64,000 nucleotides of DNA from UBA5336 sp039818165 (GCA_039818165.1 JBCBUL010000017.1:1-64000), one strand, 5' to 3'. Counted from the stretch's first letter, positions 24,903-33,790 are shown. Translations and numbers: made by a program. The notes: generated by a model from the letters alone, not told the origin.

Positions 24903-26426
24903 ATGACCGACATCACGGTGCCCACACTGGGCGAAAGCGTCACCGAAGCCACTGTGGGCCAATGGCTCAAGGCGGCAGGCGAAAGCGTCGCCAAGGACGA
25001 AGTGCTCGTAGAGCTGGAAACCGACAAGGTCTCGGTGGAAGTGCCTGCGCCCGAAGCCGGCACCCTGTCTGAGATCGTCGCCAAGGAAGGCGAAACGGTC
25101 GAGATCGGCGCTATCCTGGCGAAACTCGGCGCCGGTGCCGCCGCTCCCGCCTCCAATGGCGGCAATGGCGCAGCGGCCCCAGCCCCAAGCGCACCCGCAG
25201 CGGCAAGCACGGGCGGCGCCGCTGTTGACGTGATTGTGCCGGACATGGGCGAAAGCGTCGCCGAGGGCAGCCTTGGCAGCTTCCTGAAAAAGCCCGGCGA
25301 TGCGGTCGAAAAGGACGAAATCATCGTCGAGATCGAAACCGATAAGGTGGCGCTTGAAGTGGCCGCCAGCGCCTCTGGCACACTTGCAGAAGTGCTCGTC
25401 AGCGAAGGAGACAGCGTCACGCCCGGCATGGTGATCGCGCGCATCGCTGCCGGCGCCGGAACACCGGCCGCCAGCGCGCCCGCCGCGGCAAGCCCGGCTC
25501 CAACTCAATCAGCCCCAACGGCAAGCGGCGCAGGCACGGATCGTCCCGTGTCCCCGGCCGTGCGCCGCGTCACCAGCGAAGCAGGCGTCAATCCGGCGGC
25601 GATCCCCGGGTCGGGCAAAGCAGGCCGCGTGACCAAGGGCGATGCATTGGCCTTCATCAATAAGGGCGGCGCTTCGGCGCCCGCCGCAAAGGCACCCTCA
25701 CAGGCCCGTGCCCCGCGCGATCTGGGCCCACGCGAAGAACGGGTGAAGATGACCCGCCTGCGCCAGACAATCGCCCGGCGCCTGAAAGAGGCCCAGGATA
25801 CAGCAGCCATGCTGACCACATTCAACGATGTGGACATGACTGCCGTGATGGACCTGCGCAAGCAGTACAAAGAAGCATTCGAGAAGCGTCACGGCGTGCG
25901 CCTCGGCTTCATGGGCTTCTTCGTGAAGGCCTGCGTCAGTGCGCTGAAGGAGATCCCGGCTGTGAATGCCGAGATCGACGGCACGGACATCATCTACAAG
26001 AATTTCTACGACATCGGCGTCGCGGTGGGCACGCCAAAAGGCCTCGTCGTGCCGGTGGTGCGCGACTGTGATGAGCTGTCCCTTGCAGGGGTCGAAGCCG
26101 AGATTGGCAATCTGGGCCGCAAGGCGCGCGATGGCGAACTCACCATTGAAGACATGCAGGGCGGCACGTTCACCATCTCCAATGGCGGCGTCTATGGCTC
26201 GCTCATGTCCACGCCCATCCTGAACCCGCCCCAGTCCGGCGTGCTGGGCATGCACCGCATTGAGCAGCGGCCCGTCGCGGTGAATGGCGAAGTGAAGATC
26301 CGCCCGATGATGTACCTGGCGCTGAGCTATGACCATCGCATCGTGGACGGCAAGGAAGCTGTGACCTTCCTGGTGCGCGTCAAAGAAAACCTAGAGGACC
26401 CGGAGCGTCTGCTTCTCGACGTCTAA
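24903..26426 (+). CDS. sucB: 2-oxoglutarate dehydrogenase E2 (dihydrolipoyl succinyltransferase), two lipoyl domains
   Basis: SucB (507 residues) moves the succinyl group from E1 to CoA. It carries two complete lipoyl domains, with target lysines Lys42 (ETDKVSVEV) and Lys148 (ETDKVALEV), each followed by an Ala/Pro/Ser-rich flexible linker. Next come a peripheral-subunit-binding domain (SPAVRRVTSEAGVNPAAIPG) and the catalytic core ending YDHRIVDGKEAVTFL, with His478 and Asp482. Most E2o enzymes have one lipoyl domain and about 400 residues. E3 is not encoded next door, so lpd must be elsewhere. Confidence 0.95.
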   Translation: MTDITVPTLGESVTEATVGQWLKAAGESVAKDEVLVELETDKVSVEVPAPEAGTLSEIVAKEGETVEIGAILAKLGAGAAAPASNGGNGAAAPAPSAPAAASTGGAAVDVIVPDMGESVAEGSLGSFLKKPGDAVEKDEIIVEIETDKVALEVAASASGTLAEVLVSEGDSVTPGMVIARIAAGAGTPAASAPAAASPAPTQSAPTASGAGTDRPVSPAVRRVTSEAGVNPAAIPGSGKAGRVTKGDALAFINKGGASAPAAKAPSQARAPRDLGPREERVKMTRLRQTIARRLKEAQDTAAMLTTFNDVDMTAVMDLRKQYKEAFEKRHGVRLGFMGFFVKACVSALKEIPAVNAEIDGTDIIYKNFYDIGVAVGTPKGLVVPVVRDCDELSLAGVEAEIGNLGRKARDGELTIEDMQGGTFTISNGGVYGSLMSTPILNPPQSGVLGMHRIEQRPVAVNGEVKIRPMMYLALSYDHRIVDGKEAVTFLVRVKENLEDPERLLLDV

Positions 26427-26450
26427 GGCGCTCTCAACATTAAAACCCAC

Positions 26451-26478
26451 AAAACCCCGCCCATCCGGCGGGGTTTTT
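26451..26478 (+). terminator. intrinsic terminator of the suc operon
   Basis: ACCCCGCC on the left and GGCGGGGT on the right form the stem around a 5-base loop, flanked by A and T runs (TTTTT). It lies 25 bases after the sucB stop and closes the sucCDAB unit. Confidence 0.92.
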
Positions 26479-26536
26479 CGTTGCCCGCTAAAACCTGCTA
26501 CACTGGCGCCCGGGACACAGGACGGGGACGCAGGCC

Positions 26537-27568
26537 ATGGCCAACACATACAATGTGGCTTTCTGGAACGTGGAGAACCTCTTCGCGCCGGACGGGCATC
26601 CGACACGTATTGACTGGATGGCAAGGCGCCTGGCCAACCAGCTCAAGGGTTGGAGCCCGGCCATATTTGAGCGGAAGATCAGCCAGCTGGCCAAGGTGAT
26701 CGCGGCCATGAATGGCGGGCAAGGCCCCGATCTGCTCGGTCTGTGCGAAGTGGAGAACAGATTTGTCCTGGATACGCTTGTGGCTGCCGTTTCTGGCCTC
26801 CTGCCCGGGCGGGACTACCGCGTTGTTCACGCCGACTCCGAACGCGACCGGCGCGGCATCGATACCGCATTCCTGTTTGACCACAACCGGATCGCGGTGA
26901 ACGCAAACGAGGTGTTTTCCCATTTTGTCATGCGCCGTACGGGCACGCGCGACATCCTCCAGGCAACATTCACAACAACAACCGGCAATGAGTTCATCGC
27001 CCTTGCCAATCACTGGCCATCGCGCCGCGGCGGCGCCCACCTCAGCGCGGGATTTCGCCAGACCGCCGGTGAGACCCTTGGCTATTGGCATGAACGCATC
27101 CGCGAAGAGAAAAACGACAAACGCTACCCAGTCATTGCCCTGGGGGACTTCAATGATGAACCCTTTGACCCGTCCATGACCGTCAATGCGCGCGCCACGC
27201 GGGTACGCAGTCTCGTCACGCGGGGTACCTCGGCCCGGTTTCTCAACCTCTCCTGGGCCTATCGGGACCAGCGGGTAGACACGACCGGGCGCAGCCGCAT
27301 CGTGTCCGGAACGCTCTACTATGAAGGTGAACCGAATCTGTTCGATCAGATCCTGGTCTCAAAGGGCTTTTTGCTCGAGGACAGCCCCATAACATGTGAT
27401 GTACGGAGTGCGCGCCTGGACACCATTCCGGAAATGGTGAGTCGCAAGTCATCGGAAGGGCCGATCCGGTTCGGCTTTCCCCGCAAGGGCCAGACAGACG
27501 GTTACATCAACCTGGACGGTTTCAGTGATCACTTTCCCATCAGTCTCACCCTGAAAGAAGCCTCATAA
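26537..27568 (+). CDS. endonuclease/exonuclease/phosphatase family protein
   Basis: This 343-residue protein has the EEP fold: VAFWNVENLF at the start, LLGLCEVENRFVLDTL with the metal-binding Glu, DTAFLFDHNRI, LANHWPSRRGG, VIALGDFNDEPFDPS and the final GFSDHFPISLTL carrying the catalytic Asp-His pair. No signal peptide. Members cut DNA, RNA or phospholipid headgroups, and the substrate here cannot be told. It starts right after the suc terminator as a separate unit. Confidence 0.88.
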   Translation: MANTYNVAFWNVENLFAPDGHPTRIDWMARRLANQLKGWSPAIFERKISQLAKVIAAMNGGQGPDLLGLCEVENRFVLDTLVAAVSGLLPGRDYRVVHADSERDRRGIDTAFLFDHNRIAVNANEVFSHFVMRRTGTRDILQATFTTTTGNEFIALANHWPSRRGGAHLSAGFRQTAGETLGYWHERIREEKNDKRYPVIALGDFNDEPFDPSMTVNARATRVRSLVTRGTSARFLNLSWAYRDQRVDTTGRSRIVSGTLYYEGEPNLFDQILVSKGFLLEDSPITCDVRSARLDTIPEMVSRKSSEGPIRFGFPRKGQTDGYINLDGFSDHFPISLTLKEAS

Positions 27569-27670
27569 CCGGGCACCGCGGCCAGTCTCCTAAGGAATCC
27601 GCCTGCTTCAGAAACCAGGGACAGCGATTTCGAAAGCCCTGATTCATCTCGCCGAATTTTTCGTTAAGCG

Positions 27671-27685
27671 TTTACCCGCCATTAA
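27671..27685 (+). promoter_or_regulatory. CtrA-like box before candidate small RNA
   Basis: TTTA-N7-TTAA, seven of eight bases of the TTAA-N7-TTAA CtrA consensus known from Caulobacter relatives, followed by CC. A GATTC (CcrM-type) site lies at 27641. The box is 19 bases before the predicted RNA at 27704-27780. Such short matches arise by chance in intergenic DNA, so the call is tentative. Confidence 0.3.
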
Positions 27686-27703
27686 CCACATCGGCCGCAT
27701 ACG

Positions 27704-27780
27704 GGCGTTGTCTTCTTTCTCGGAGACACCCACCATCACCCAACGCCTCGGCGGAAGCTTTTGCTTCCGCCCTTTTTTTT
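27704..27780 (+). ncRNA. candidate structured small RNA with own terminator
   Basis: GGCGTTG (27704-27710) pairs with CAACGCC (27741-27747), enclosing a small TCTCGGAGA hairpin. Immediately after comes a 9-base-pair terminator stem (27750-27758 with 27763-27771, TTTT loop) and eight T. No ORF with a ribosome site fits in between. The strong terminator lies 180 bases beyond the endonuclease-like gene, so it could simply end that transcript; the extra stem and upstream AT-rich region make a short independent RNA possible. No family is recognised. Confidence 0.4.
27750..27780 (+). terminator. strong intrinsic terminator
   Basis: GGCGGAAGC pairs perfectly with GCTTCCGCC over a TTTT loop, followed by C and eight T. 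It is among the clearest terminators in the window, and separates the upstream region from the tRNA-Asn promoter. Confidence 0.93.
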
Positions 27781-27802
27781 GCGCAGAACATGGGAAAGGC
27801 GT

Positions 27803-27830
27803 TTGACACACGCGCGCGCTTTGCTATCAG
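27803..27830 (+). promoter_or_regulatory. sigma-70-type promoter of tRNA-Asn
   Basis: A perfect TTGACA (27803-27808) is followed by a 16-base spacer and TATCAG (27825-27830, four of six consensus bases). The tRNA starts 20 bases later, which leaves a short 5' leader. Confidence 0.6.
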
Positions 27831-27850
27831 GCGCGCTTACCTGTCGGTGA

Positions 27851-27926
27851 TCCGCGATAGCTCAGTTGGTAGAGCAGGCGACTGTTAATCGCCCGGTCGT
27901 AGGTTCGAGTCCTACTCGCGGAGCCA
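27851..27926 (+). tRNA. tRNA-Asn (GTT)
   Basis: A 76-base cloverleaf. The acceptor stem TCCGCGA pairs with TCGCGGA, the D arm has AGCTCAGTTGGTAGAGC, the anticodon stem GGCGA/TCGCC holds loop CTGTTAA with anticodon GTT at 27884-27886, and the T arm has GGTTCGAGTCC. The discriminator is G and the CCA end is encoded. Confidence 0.97.
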
Positions 27927-27940
27927 CACTTTCGGAAAAA

Positions 27941-28477
27941 CTAGGCTGCAGGCTTCTGGGCTGGCCAGGGCTTGATCTTGGCTGGAGCCGGACTGGGATT
28001 GAACTCGGTCTCGTCCAGCGCCGCGAGAGCGCGCTCCCGGTCCGCGCCGGTGAAGCTGCCGGTCGTTAGGCAGAACTCGACGAAATTGCCGTTGGGATCA
28101 TGGGTGTAAACCGAGTGGCACCAATTATGGTCGATTTCCAGAACGTCATGGCCGGCTGCATTCCAACGCGCCCGCCAGTCGTCCAGTTCCTCCTTCGAGT
28201 GCGCCGTGAACGAAATGTGGTTCGTGCCCGCTGGCAGGTTGGCGGCCTTGTTCAGATCGAACTCGTGGGCGTCCTGTGTCGGGGTGTCATGCAGCTCCCA
28301 GAACGCGATGAAACGGCTGTCGTCGCCATCCATGCGATAAAAGAAGTGCTTGCCCCAACCGCCTTCGCGAATCGGCGCGATCTCAACCTTTACAAGCTCA
28401 AACCCCATCACGCCTTCGTAGAAGGCATGGGTCGCGGCCATGTCCTCTGTGGCCAAAGCCAGGTGGTGATACGCCAT
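27941..28477 (-). CDS. VOC (glyoxalase/dioxygenase fold) family protein
   Basis: This 178-residue protein has paired beta-alpha-beta units: YHHLALATEDMAATHAFYEGVMGFELVKVE at the N-terminus and HISFTAHSKEELDDW ... HSVYTHDPNGNFVEFCLTTG at the C-terminus, giving likely metal ligands His and Glu. The Pro/Ala/Lys tail is disordered. GAGGAGA precedes ATG 28477, which overlaps the last base of the carboxymuconolactone decarboxylase-like gene, so the two are coupled. The reaction is unknown. Confidence 0.85.
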   Translation of the reverse strand: MAYHHLALATEDMAATHAFYEGVMGFELVKVEIAPIREGGWGKHFFYRMDGDDSRFIAFWELHDTPTQDAHEFDLNKAANLPAGTNHISFTAHSKEELDDWRARWNAAGHDVLEIDHNWCHSVYTHDPNGNFVEFCLTTGSFTGADRERALAALDETEFNPSPAPAKIKPWPAQKPAA

Positions 28478-29121
28478 TATCCGTCTCCTCTTTCGTCCAC
28501 CATACCCATCACATCCCCCGCCTCACCGGGCGCGGCGATTTCCACCACACGCTCATCCACGTCGTCATACTCCAGACGCAGCGCCCGGCTCATCACAGCG
28601 TGCATCATGTAAGTGCATGTGATGTAGGTCAGCTCCAGGATCTCCTCGTCTGACAAAGCCGCCTTGAGCGCCGCAAACACACCGTCGGGCACCCTTCCCC
28701 GCTCAAGCACCAGCGCATCTGTGTAGGCCAGCACGGCGCGCTCTACAGGGCTGTAGCAATCCGCCGTCTGCCAGTGGGGGATCGAAGCGATCTGCACCTC
28801 AGTGAGCCCCACATCCCGAGAGGCCTTGCAGTGTTGTGAGAAGACGAATTGTGAGCCCACCGCGTAGCCTGCCCGGGTCTGGCCCAGCTCGCGCAGCTTC
28901 GGATCGATCTTGCGGTCTGGAGAACGGTAAAAACGGAAGCCTTCGGTCGTGTGGTTGAACGCGTCGGGTACGATGTTAAACACTGTCCACCAATTGCCCG
29001 GCGTGCCGGTGGGCGTACCCTTTGCCGTGAGCGGATCCGCACCTTCGCCGAACAACATGTCGAAGATGCGGTCGGCATAGGCATTTCCCGCCTCGCGACC
29101 TGCCTGTTTCAGCCTCGGCAT
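28477..29121 (-). CDS. carboxymuconolactone decarboxylase (AhpD-like) family protein
   Basis: This 214-residue alpha-helical protein has the CMD core: RELGQTRAGYAVGSQFVFSQHCKASRDVGLTEVQI with a single Cys in place of the CxxC of AhpD, and a later ELTYITCTYMMHAVMSRAL helix. With one Cys in that motif, a peroxidase-partner role is less likely than a decarboxylase-like or unknown role. A perfect AAGGAGG precedes ATG 29121. Paired with the VOC gene, possibly for catabolism of a small aromatic or lactone (inference). Confidence 0.85.
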   Translation of the reverse strand: MPRLKQAGREAGNAYADRIFDMLFGEGADPLTAKGTPTGTPGNWWTVFNIVPDAFNHTTEGFRFYRSPDRKIDPKLRELGQTRAGYAVGSQFVFSQHCKASRDVGLTEVQIASIPHWQTADCYSPVERAVLAYTDALVLERGRVPDGVFAALKAALSDEEILELTYITCTYMMHAVMSRALRLEYDDVDERVVEIAAPGEAGDVMGMVDERGDG

Positions 29122-29287
29122 GGCGTATCCTCCTTATGGGGAGCGCATCGGGCGCCCACTTGGCAAGACTAGCAAACAAAGCGGCTTCGGCCAGCTTTCC
29201 GCGAGGTCTCATCTTGAACCGAGCGCCGGTTGCGCAATCATAATCCCCAAGACACCGCACCAAGACGGACACTTCAGGAGGATTTCC

Positions 29288-30532
29288 ATGGCTGACGCAT
29301 ACATCATCGACACCTGCCGCACCCCCCGCGGGATCGGCAAACAGGGCAAGGGCGCCCTGGCGCATCTGCATCCCCAGCATCTCGGCGCAACGGTGCTCGC
29401 AGCCCTGCGCGATCGCAATGATCTGAATACGGCGGACGTGGACGACATCATTTGGGGCACCTCCAGCCAACGCGGTGCCCAGGGCGCTGACCTCGGCCGC
29501 ATGGCGGCGCTGCAGGCCGGGTATGACATCAAGGCGTCGGGCGTCACGCTAGATCGCTTCTGCGGGTCCGGCATCACATCGGTCAATCTCGCGGCGGCCC
29601 AGGTCATGTCTGGCATGGAGGATGTGGTGATCGCCGGTGGCACCGAAATGATGAGCTACACCTCAGCCACGGCGGACCCGAAAGTGCCGCCCATGCTAGA
29701 CGCGGGCAACACGACCCTGCGCAAAATGCATCCCCAGTCGCAGCAAGGCGTGTGCGCCGATGCCATCGCCACGCTGGAAGGGATCGACCGACAAGCCGTT
29801 GACGAGCTCGCCTGCACCAGCCAGCAGCGCGCGGCCCGCGCCATTGAAGAAGGTCGTTTCGACAAATCGCTGGTGCCCGTCCACAATGAGGATGGCTCCC
29901 TCGCCCTCGACACCGAAGAGTTTCCCCGCCCAAGCACCACAATGGAGAGCCTCGCCGGTCTCAAGACCGTGTTCGATATGTGGGCCGGCATCCCGGTGGA
30001 CGAGGATGGGACGACCTATGGCTCCCTGATTACGCAGAAATACCCCCAGCTGAGTGATGGGTTCGACCATGTTCACCATGCCGGAAACTCGTCGGGTGTG
30101 GTCGACGGCGCGGCGGCGCTGCTGCTGGCGTCAGAGGCGGCCATGGAGAAGAATGGCTGGACACCCCGGGCAAGGATCGTCGCAACGGCAAATATGGGTG
30201 ACTGCCCGACGCTTATGCTCAATGCGCCCGTTCCGGCCGCGAAAAAGGTGCTCGAAAAAGCCGGGCTGACGGTCGATGACATCGACCTGTTCGAGATCAA
30301 CGAAGCCTTTGCCGTCGTGGCCGAGAAATTCATCCGTGATCTCGAGCTCGACCGGGAGAAGGTCAACGTGAATGGCGGCGCCATGGCCCTGGGACACCCC
30401 ATCGGCGCCACGGGCTCCATCCTCATCGGCACCATCGTCGACGAATTGGAGCGTACCGGCCAGAAACGCGGCCTGGTCACAATGTGCGCGGCCGGCGGCA
30501 TGGCCCCGGCGATTATCGTCGAGCGGGTTTAA
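29288..30532 (+). CDS. acetyl-CoA C-acyltransferase (thiolase)
   Basis: This 414-residue thiolase has the acyl-binding Cys92 in LDRFCGSGITSVNLAA, the NEAFAVVAEKF loop, His in GHPIGATG and the general-base Cys in TMCAAGGMAPA. The start at 29288 is preceded by CAGGAGG; the longer open frame is discarded. It may work in fatty-acid beta-oxidation or acetoacetyl-CoA formation; no hydratase or dehydrogenase partner is adjacent. Its stop overlaps the stop of the convergent aminotransferase gene by four bases. Confidence 0.92.
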   Translation: MADAYIIDTCRTPRGIGKQGKGALAHLHPQHLGATVLAALRDRNDLNTADVDDIIWGTSSQRGAQGADLGRMAALQAGYDIKASGVTLDRFCGSGITSVNLAAAQVMSGMEDVVIAGGTEMMSYTSATADPKVPPMLDAGNTTLRKMHPQSQQGVCADAIATLEGIDRQAVDELACTSQQRAARAIEEGRFDKSLVPVHNEDGSLALDTEEFPRPSTTMESLAGLKTVFDMWAGIPVDEDGTTYGSLITQKYPQLSDGFDHVHHAGNSSGVVDGAAALLLASEAAMEKNGWTPRARIVATANMGDCPTLMLNAPVPAAKKVLEKAGLTVDDIDLFEINEAFAVVAEKFIRDLELDREKVNVNGGAMALGHPIGATGSILIGTIVDELERTGQKRGLVTMCAAGGMAPAIIVERV

Positions 30533-31755
30533 GCCGGAACAGCCAGGCCCTTCATTGCGGTTTCCGCCGCCTCAAGGGTCTGGTCAATGTCGGCCTGGGT
30601 CATCGCGGCGCCGATGAACATGTTGTGGTAGGTGTGGAAGTAGATGCCTTGCTCAAACATGGCGCTGACAAAGGCGGAGCCAAGGGCGAGGTCCTTGGCC
30701 CCCTCGCCATCAAACATGATCAAGGGCATCTGCACCGGCCCGGTCTGGCTCAGCGGCAGGCCATGGGTCTCTGCCAGGCTAGCAAGACCGTCCCGCAGAC
30801 GTTCGCCGAGGCCCTGCATGTGCTCCAGATAGTCGCTGTCGCGCAGGATCTGGAGCGTTTTCAGGCTGGCGGCCATTGCAGCAGCGGCAAACCAGAACGA
30901 GCCCGTGACATAGATTTTGCCTGCGGACTCTCGTGCGCGGTCATTGCCAAGCAACGCAGAGATCGGATGACCATTGGCGATCGCTTTTCCCCAGAGCGAG
31001 AGGTCTGGCTCAACCCCAAGCGCGCTCCAACTGCAGTCCCGCGCCAACCGGAAACCAGCGCGAATATCGTCGACCACCAGCAGCGCATCTCGCTCGTCAC
31101 AGACCTTTCGCGCCAGTCGCGCATAATCTGGCTCCGGCAGTTCCTGATCCACCAGCACGTCATGCTTGAACGGCGCACAGAAAATCGCTGCCAAATCGTC
31201 GCCGGCCTCGTCCACCGCCGCCTGCAAGCTCTCTGCGCTGTTGTACTCACAATAGATGAAATGGGCCCGGTCCTCCGCCACGGTGCCGGCGGGTAGAGGC
31301 GTGCACCAGGGCGCAGCGCCGTGATACGCGCCCTTGGCGAAGATCACCTTCCGGCGCCCGCGATAGGCCCGCGCCGCGAGCAGGGCCATGGAGCTGGCAT
31401 CTGTGCCGTTCTTGCAGAACATCGCCCAGTCGGCATGGCCGATCATGCCCGTAAAAGCCTCTGCCAGGTCCACCATGACCGGGCTGGGTCCCGTTGCGGC
31501 GTCAATTTCAGCGAGCTGTGCAGTATACGCCGCGTCTATCTCTTCATGGCAGTAGCCCAGCAGGTTCGGCCCATACCCGCACATGAAATCAATGTAGCGA
31601 TTGCCGCCAGTGTCCCAGAGATAGGCGCCCTTGGCGCGGGAGAAAAACTGCGGCGCGCCAACGGGCAAGGTGGCGACGGACTGGTGGCCGTACATCCCGC
31701 CCGGGATCACTGCCGCTGCGCGCGCCTTCAGCGCTTCATCCTGGGCCTTCGCCAT
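30529..31755 (-). CDS. class III PLP-dependent aminotransferase
   Basis: This 408-residue enzyme is of the glutamate-1-semialdehyde aminotransferase-like branch. It has FMCGYGPNLLGYCHEEID, the substrate/PLP phosphate loop CKNGTDASSMAL, Asp in LLVVDDIRAGFR and the Schiff-base Lys257 in SLWGKAIANGHPISAL. hemL itself usually has more conserved flanks, so I would not call this the heme enzyme. GGGAGGAG precedes ATG. Substrate unknown. Confidence 0.88.
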   Translation of the reverse strand: MAKAQDEALKARAAAVIPGGMYGHQSVATLPVGAPQFFSRAKGAYLWDTGGNRYIDFMCGYGPNLLGYCHEEIDAAYTAQLAEIDAATGPSPVMVDLAEAFTGMIGHADWAMFCKNGTDASSMALLAARAYRGRRKVIFAKGAYHGAAPWCTPLPAGTVAEDRAHFIYCEYNSAESLQAAVDEAGDDLAAIFCAPFKHDVLVDQELPEPDYARLARKVCDERDALLVVDDIRAGFRLARDCSWSALGVEPDLSLWGKAIANGHPISALLGNDRARESAGKIYVTGSFWFAAAAMAASLKTLQILRDSDYLEHMQGLGERLRDGLASLAETHGLPLSQTGPVQMPLIMFDGEGAKDLALGSAFVSAMFEQGIYFHTYHNMFIGAAMTQADIDQTLEAAETAMKGLAVPA

Positions 31756-31805
31756 TATCTCCTCCCGCGTACCTTGTTTTCACGCAGGGTGGCGGAGAGA
31801 GCCGC

Positions 31806-31834
31806 AAAAGAAAAGCCCGCCGGTCGGGGCGGGC
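31806..31834 (-). terminator. intrinsic terminator after ndk
   Basis: GCCCGCC (31815-31821) pairs with GGCGGGC (31828-31834). On the minus strand the stem is followed by TTTTCTTTT (plus-strand 31806-31814). It lies about 85 bases beyond the ndk stop. Confidence 0.85.
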
Positions 31835-31917
31835 ATTCCTAATATGATGGGCTTTGCGGCCGCAAGCTCGGTCCATCGCGACAGGCGAGGCCCGACGCTT
31901 GGCTCGAACAAGACTGC

Positions 31918-32340
31918 CTATCCGACGATATCGGAGAGGGAGAAGAACTGGGCAATCTCGATGGCAGCGTTCTCTTCGCTGTCGGATCCGTGCACGGAGT
32001 TCTCGCCGATGGACTTGGCAAACAGTTTGCGGATGGTGCCGTCTGCGGCCTCTTCCGGGTTCGTTGCGCCCATGACTTCGCGGTATTTCGCAACAGCGTT
32101 TTCGCCTTCCAGAACCTGTACAACGACCGGCGCTGACGTCATGAACTCGACCAGTTCACCATAGAAGGGACGCTCGGAGTGGACTTCGTAGAAGCGACCG
32201 GCCTGGGCGTCGGTCATGTGGATGCGGCGCTGGGCAACAATGCGCAGGCCGGCGTCTTCGATCACCTTGTTGATCGCGCCTGTGAGGTTACGCTCGGTGG
32301 CATCGGGCTTGATGATGGAAAACGTATGCTGGACAGCCAT
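31918..32340 (-). CDS. ndk: nucleoside-diphosphate kinase
   Basis: Ndk (140 residues) transfers the gamma phosphate of ATP to other nucleoside diphosphates. It has TFSIIKPDATERN at the start, the P-site region ATNPEEAADGTIRKLFA and the phospho-His in NSVHGSDSEENAAIEI. Full length, with CAGGAG before ATG. It is monocistronic with its own terminator. Confidence 0.97.
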   Translation of the reverse strand: MAVQHTFSIIKPDATERNLTGAINKVIEDAGLRIVAQRRIHMTDAQAGRFYEVHSERPFYGELVEFMTSAPVVVQVLEGENAVAKYREVMGATNPEEAADGTIRKLFAKSIGENSVHGSDSEENAAIEIAQFFSLSDIVG

Positions 32341-32462
32341 TTGGGGCTCCTGAAAGCTATGGGAAATCGAGTGCTGCGCGGCCTATAGCGGGGCCGGCTA
32401 CGCGCAGCAACCTCAGATATCAACAGAGTGACGGGTTCGTCCGATACCCCGGCCAACAGGGT

Positions 32463-33398
32463 TTAAAATCCATAACTCAGGTCCAGTTTGAAAATGGAGT
32501 CGCGGCGCTGGTTGTCTTCCGGCGGATCAGTTTCGTAGCGCACCTCATAGGAAAGATCTGTGCGGATTGCGCGAGAGACACGGAACTGCAGCGATGACGA
32601 CGAAACCAGCGTGTTGGTCGGCTCCGAAAGCGTCACACGCATCGACTGCTCAAAGCCGATATCGCCCTGAAGCGTCCAATCGCCCAACAGCGCTCCATAG
32701 AGGACCCAATCTCCCTGTGTGCCCTCTTCACCTTCAATCACGGAAAACCGGTATCCAGGCCCCAGTTCGGCCTTCAACTTCGCAGCGTCTCGGTCAATCA
32801 GGTCTGTCCCGATACCACCGCCGAAGAATGTGCGGTGTTCAAATCCGGAGAACGCATCGGCATCATGGGACCCGCGAAGATAACCGTGGATGCCGTCGCG
32901 GACCGTTGAGTCAATCTGGTAAGCGACACCCCAACGGCGCTGGCTGGTTTCACCCCGGTTTTCCGCTGTGTCGGCATAAACATCCAGCTGGTTTACCCGC
33001 CCTTGTTCGGCGCGGCTGAGCCGGGTTTTCAGCCCCAAACGGGACGTATCGGAATTGCCTTGTGATGAGCCCGCAGAAAACGCGACACGACCGCCCCAGT
33101 CCCGGAAGTAATTCCAACGCGGCGGGTCCGCGGCTGCGACTGTGGACGGCGTTAACAGAAGGTCCGGCTCATCGGATGGCGTGCGCAGAAATTCCAGAAG
33201 TCCATCAATCTCGTCGATGTGTTCAGGATAGGCCATTTTGGCCGCCGCCGTGACAGCGCCAAGATCCGCAGCGTCATCTTGATCGCGGGCAGCCAGGCTA
33301 ATCATCTGATAAACCGCCAGCGGCAAACCATCGGGGTCCGCCTCGGTGGTAGGCGCCGCGGCAATTTGAGAAACGCCGAGAAGCAAGGCCATCAGCAT
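32463..33398 (-). CDS. DUF481 family outer-membrane protein
   Basis: This 311-residue protein has a short hydrophobic signal (MLMALLLGVSQIAAA), a helical N-terminal part to about residue 90, and a DUF481 (YdiY-like) beta-barrel: WGGRVAFSAGSSQGNSDTSRLGLKTRLS, GYLRGSHDADAF, ... ending in KLDLSYGF with a C-terminal Phe typical of outer-membrane barrels. An in-frame TAG upstream forbids a longer signal. Its function is unknown; E. coli relatives respond to salt stress. Confidence 0.82.
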   Translation of the reverse strand: MLMALLLGVSQIAAAPTTEADPDGLPLAVYQMISLAARDQDDAADLGAVTAAAKMAYPEHIDEIDGLLEFLRTPSDEPDLLLTPSTVAAADPPRWNYFRDWGGRVAFSAGSSQGNSDTSRLGLKTRLSRAEQGRVNQLDVYADTAENRGETSQRRWGVAYQIDSTVRDGIHGYLRGSHDADAFSGFEHRTFFGGGIGTDLIDRDAAKLKAELGPGYRFSVIEGEEGTQGDWVLYGALLGDWTLQGDIGFEQSMRVTLSEPTNTLVSSSSLQFRVSRAIRTDLSYEVRYETDPPEDNQRRDSIFKLDLSYGF

Positions 33399-33570
33399 GG
33401 AAACACTCTACATTTGGGAGAAAACACTACGCCCGACCTGCCGTTCAAGTCGCGGCACGGTCAAGGCCGACACACCAAGAAAATGACCCGGCGGTAATGA
33501 TTTGTGCTTGTGCTGGGATTTTCTCGAAACAGCCTGTCTGTGGTACCGTCTCAGCAGGAGGACTGAACCT

Positions 33571-33780
33571 ATGGGCCATATACTCGCGTATTTGAAAATT
33601 GTGGTGCTGGTCGCGCTGGCGGCGGCGCTTTACCCAGCACTTGCCCTGATATGGGCAGGCTCGCTTCCGGCTGATCTCGGCAAGCTCGCCGCGACGCTTG
33701 GATTGGTCGCGGCTGTGGGGTTTGTGGTTACGCTGCTCAGCCTGCCGGGTAAGCCGCCCGTCGACAAAGAACCGATCTGA
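33571..33780 (+). CDS. small two-helix membrane protein
   Basis: This 69-residue protein has two hydrophobic segments (IVVLVALAAALYPALALIWAG and LAATLGLVAAVGFVVTLLSL) and a polar KPPVDKEPI tail. CAGGAGG lies ten bases before ATG 33571, supporting the gene; the longer open frame has no ribosome site. It is followed 10 bases later by the VOC gene and is probably co-transcribed. Function unknown. Confidence 0.65.
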   Translation: MGHILAYLKIVVLVALAAALYPALALIWAGSLPADLGKLAATLGLVAAVGFVVTLLSLPGKPPVDKEPI

Positions 33781-33790
33781 GGGGCGCTCC

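Noticed and set aside
26427..26536. An lpd (E3) gene after sucB
   Set aside because: A strong terminator follows sucB and the next gene is an unrelated endonuclease-like protein.
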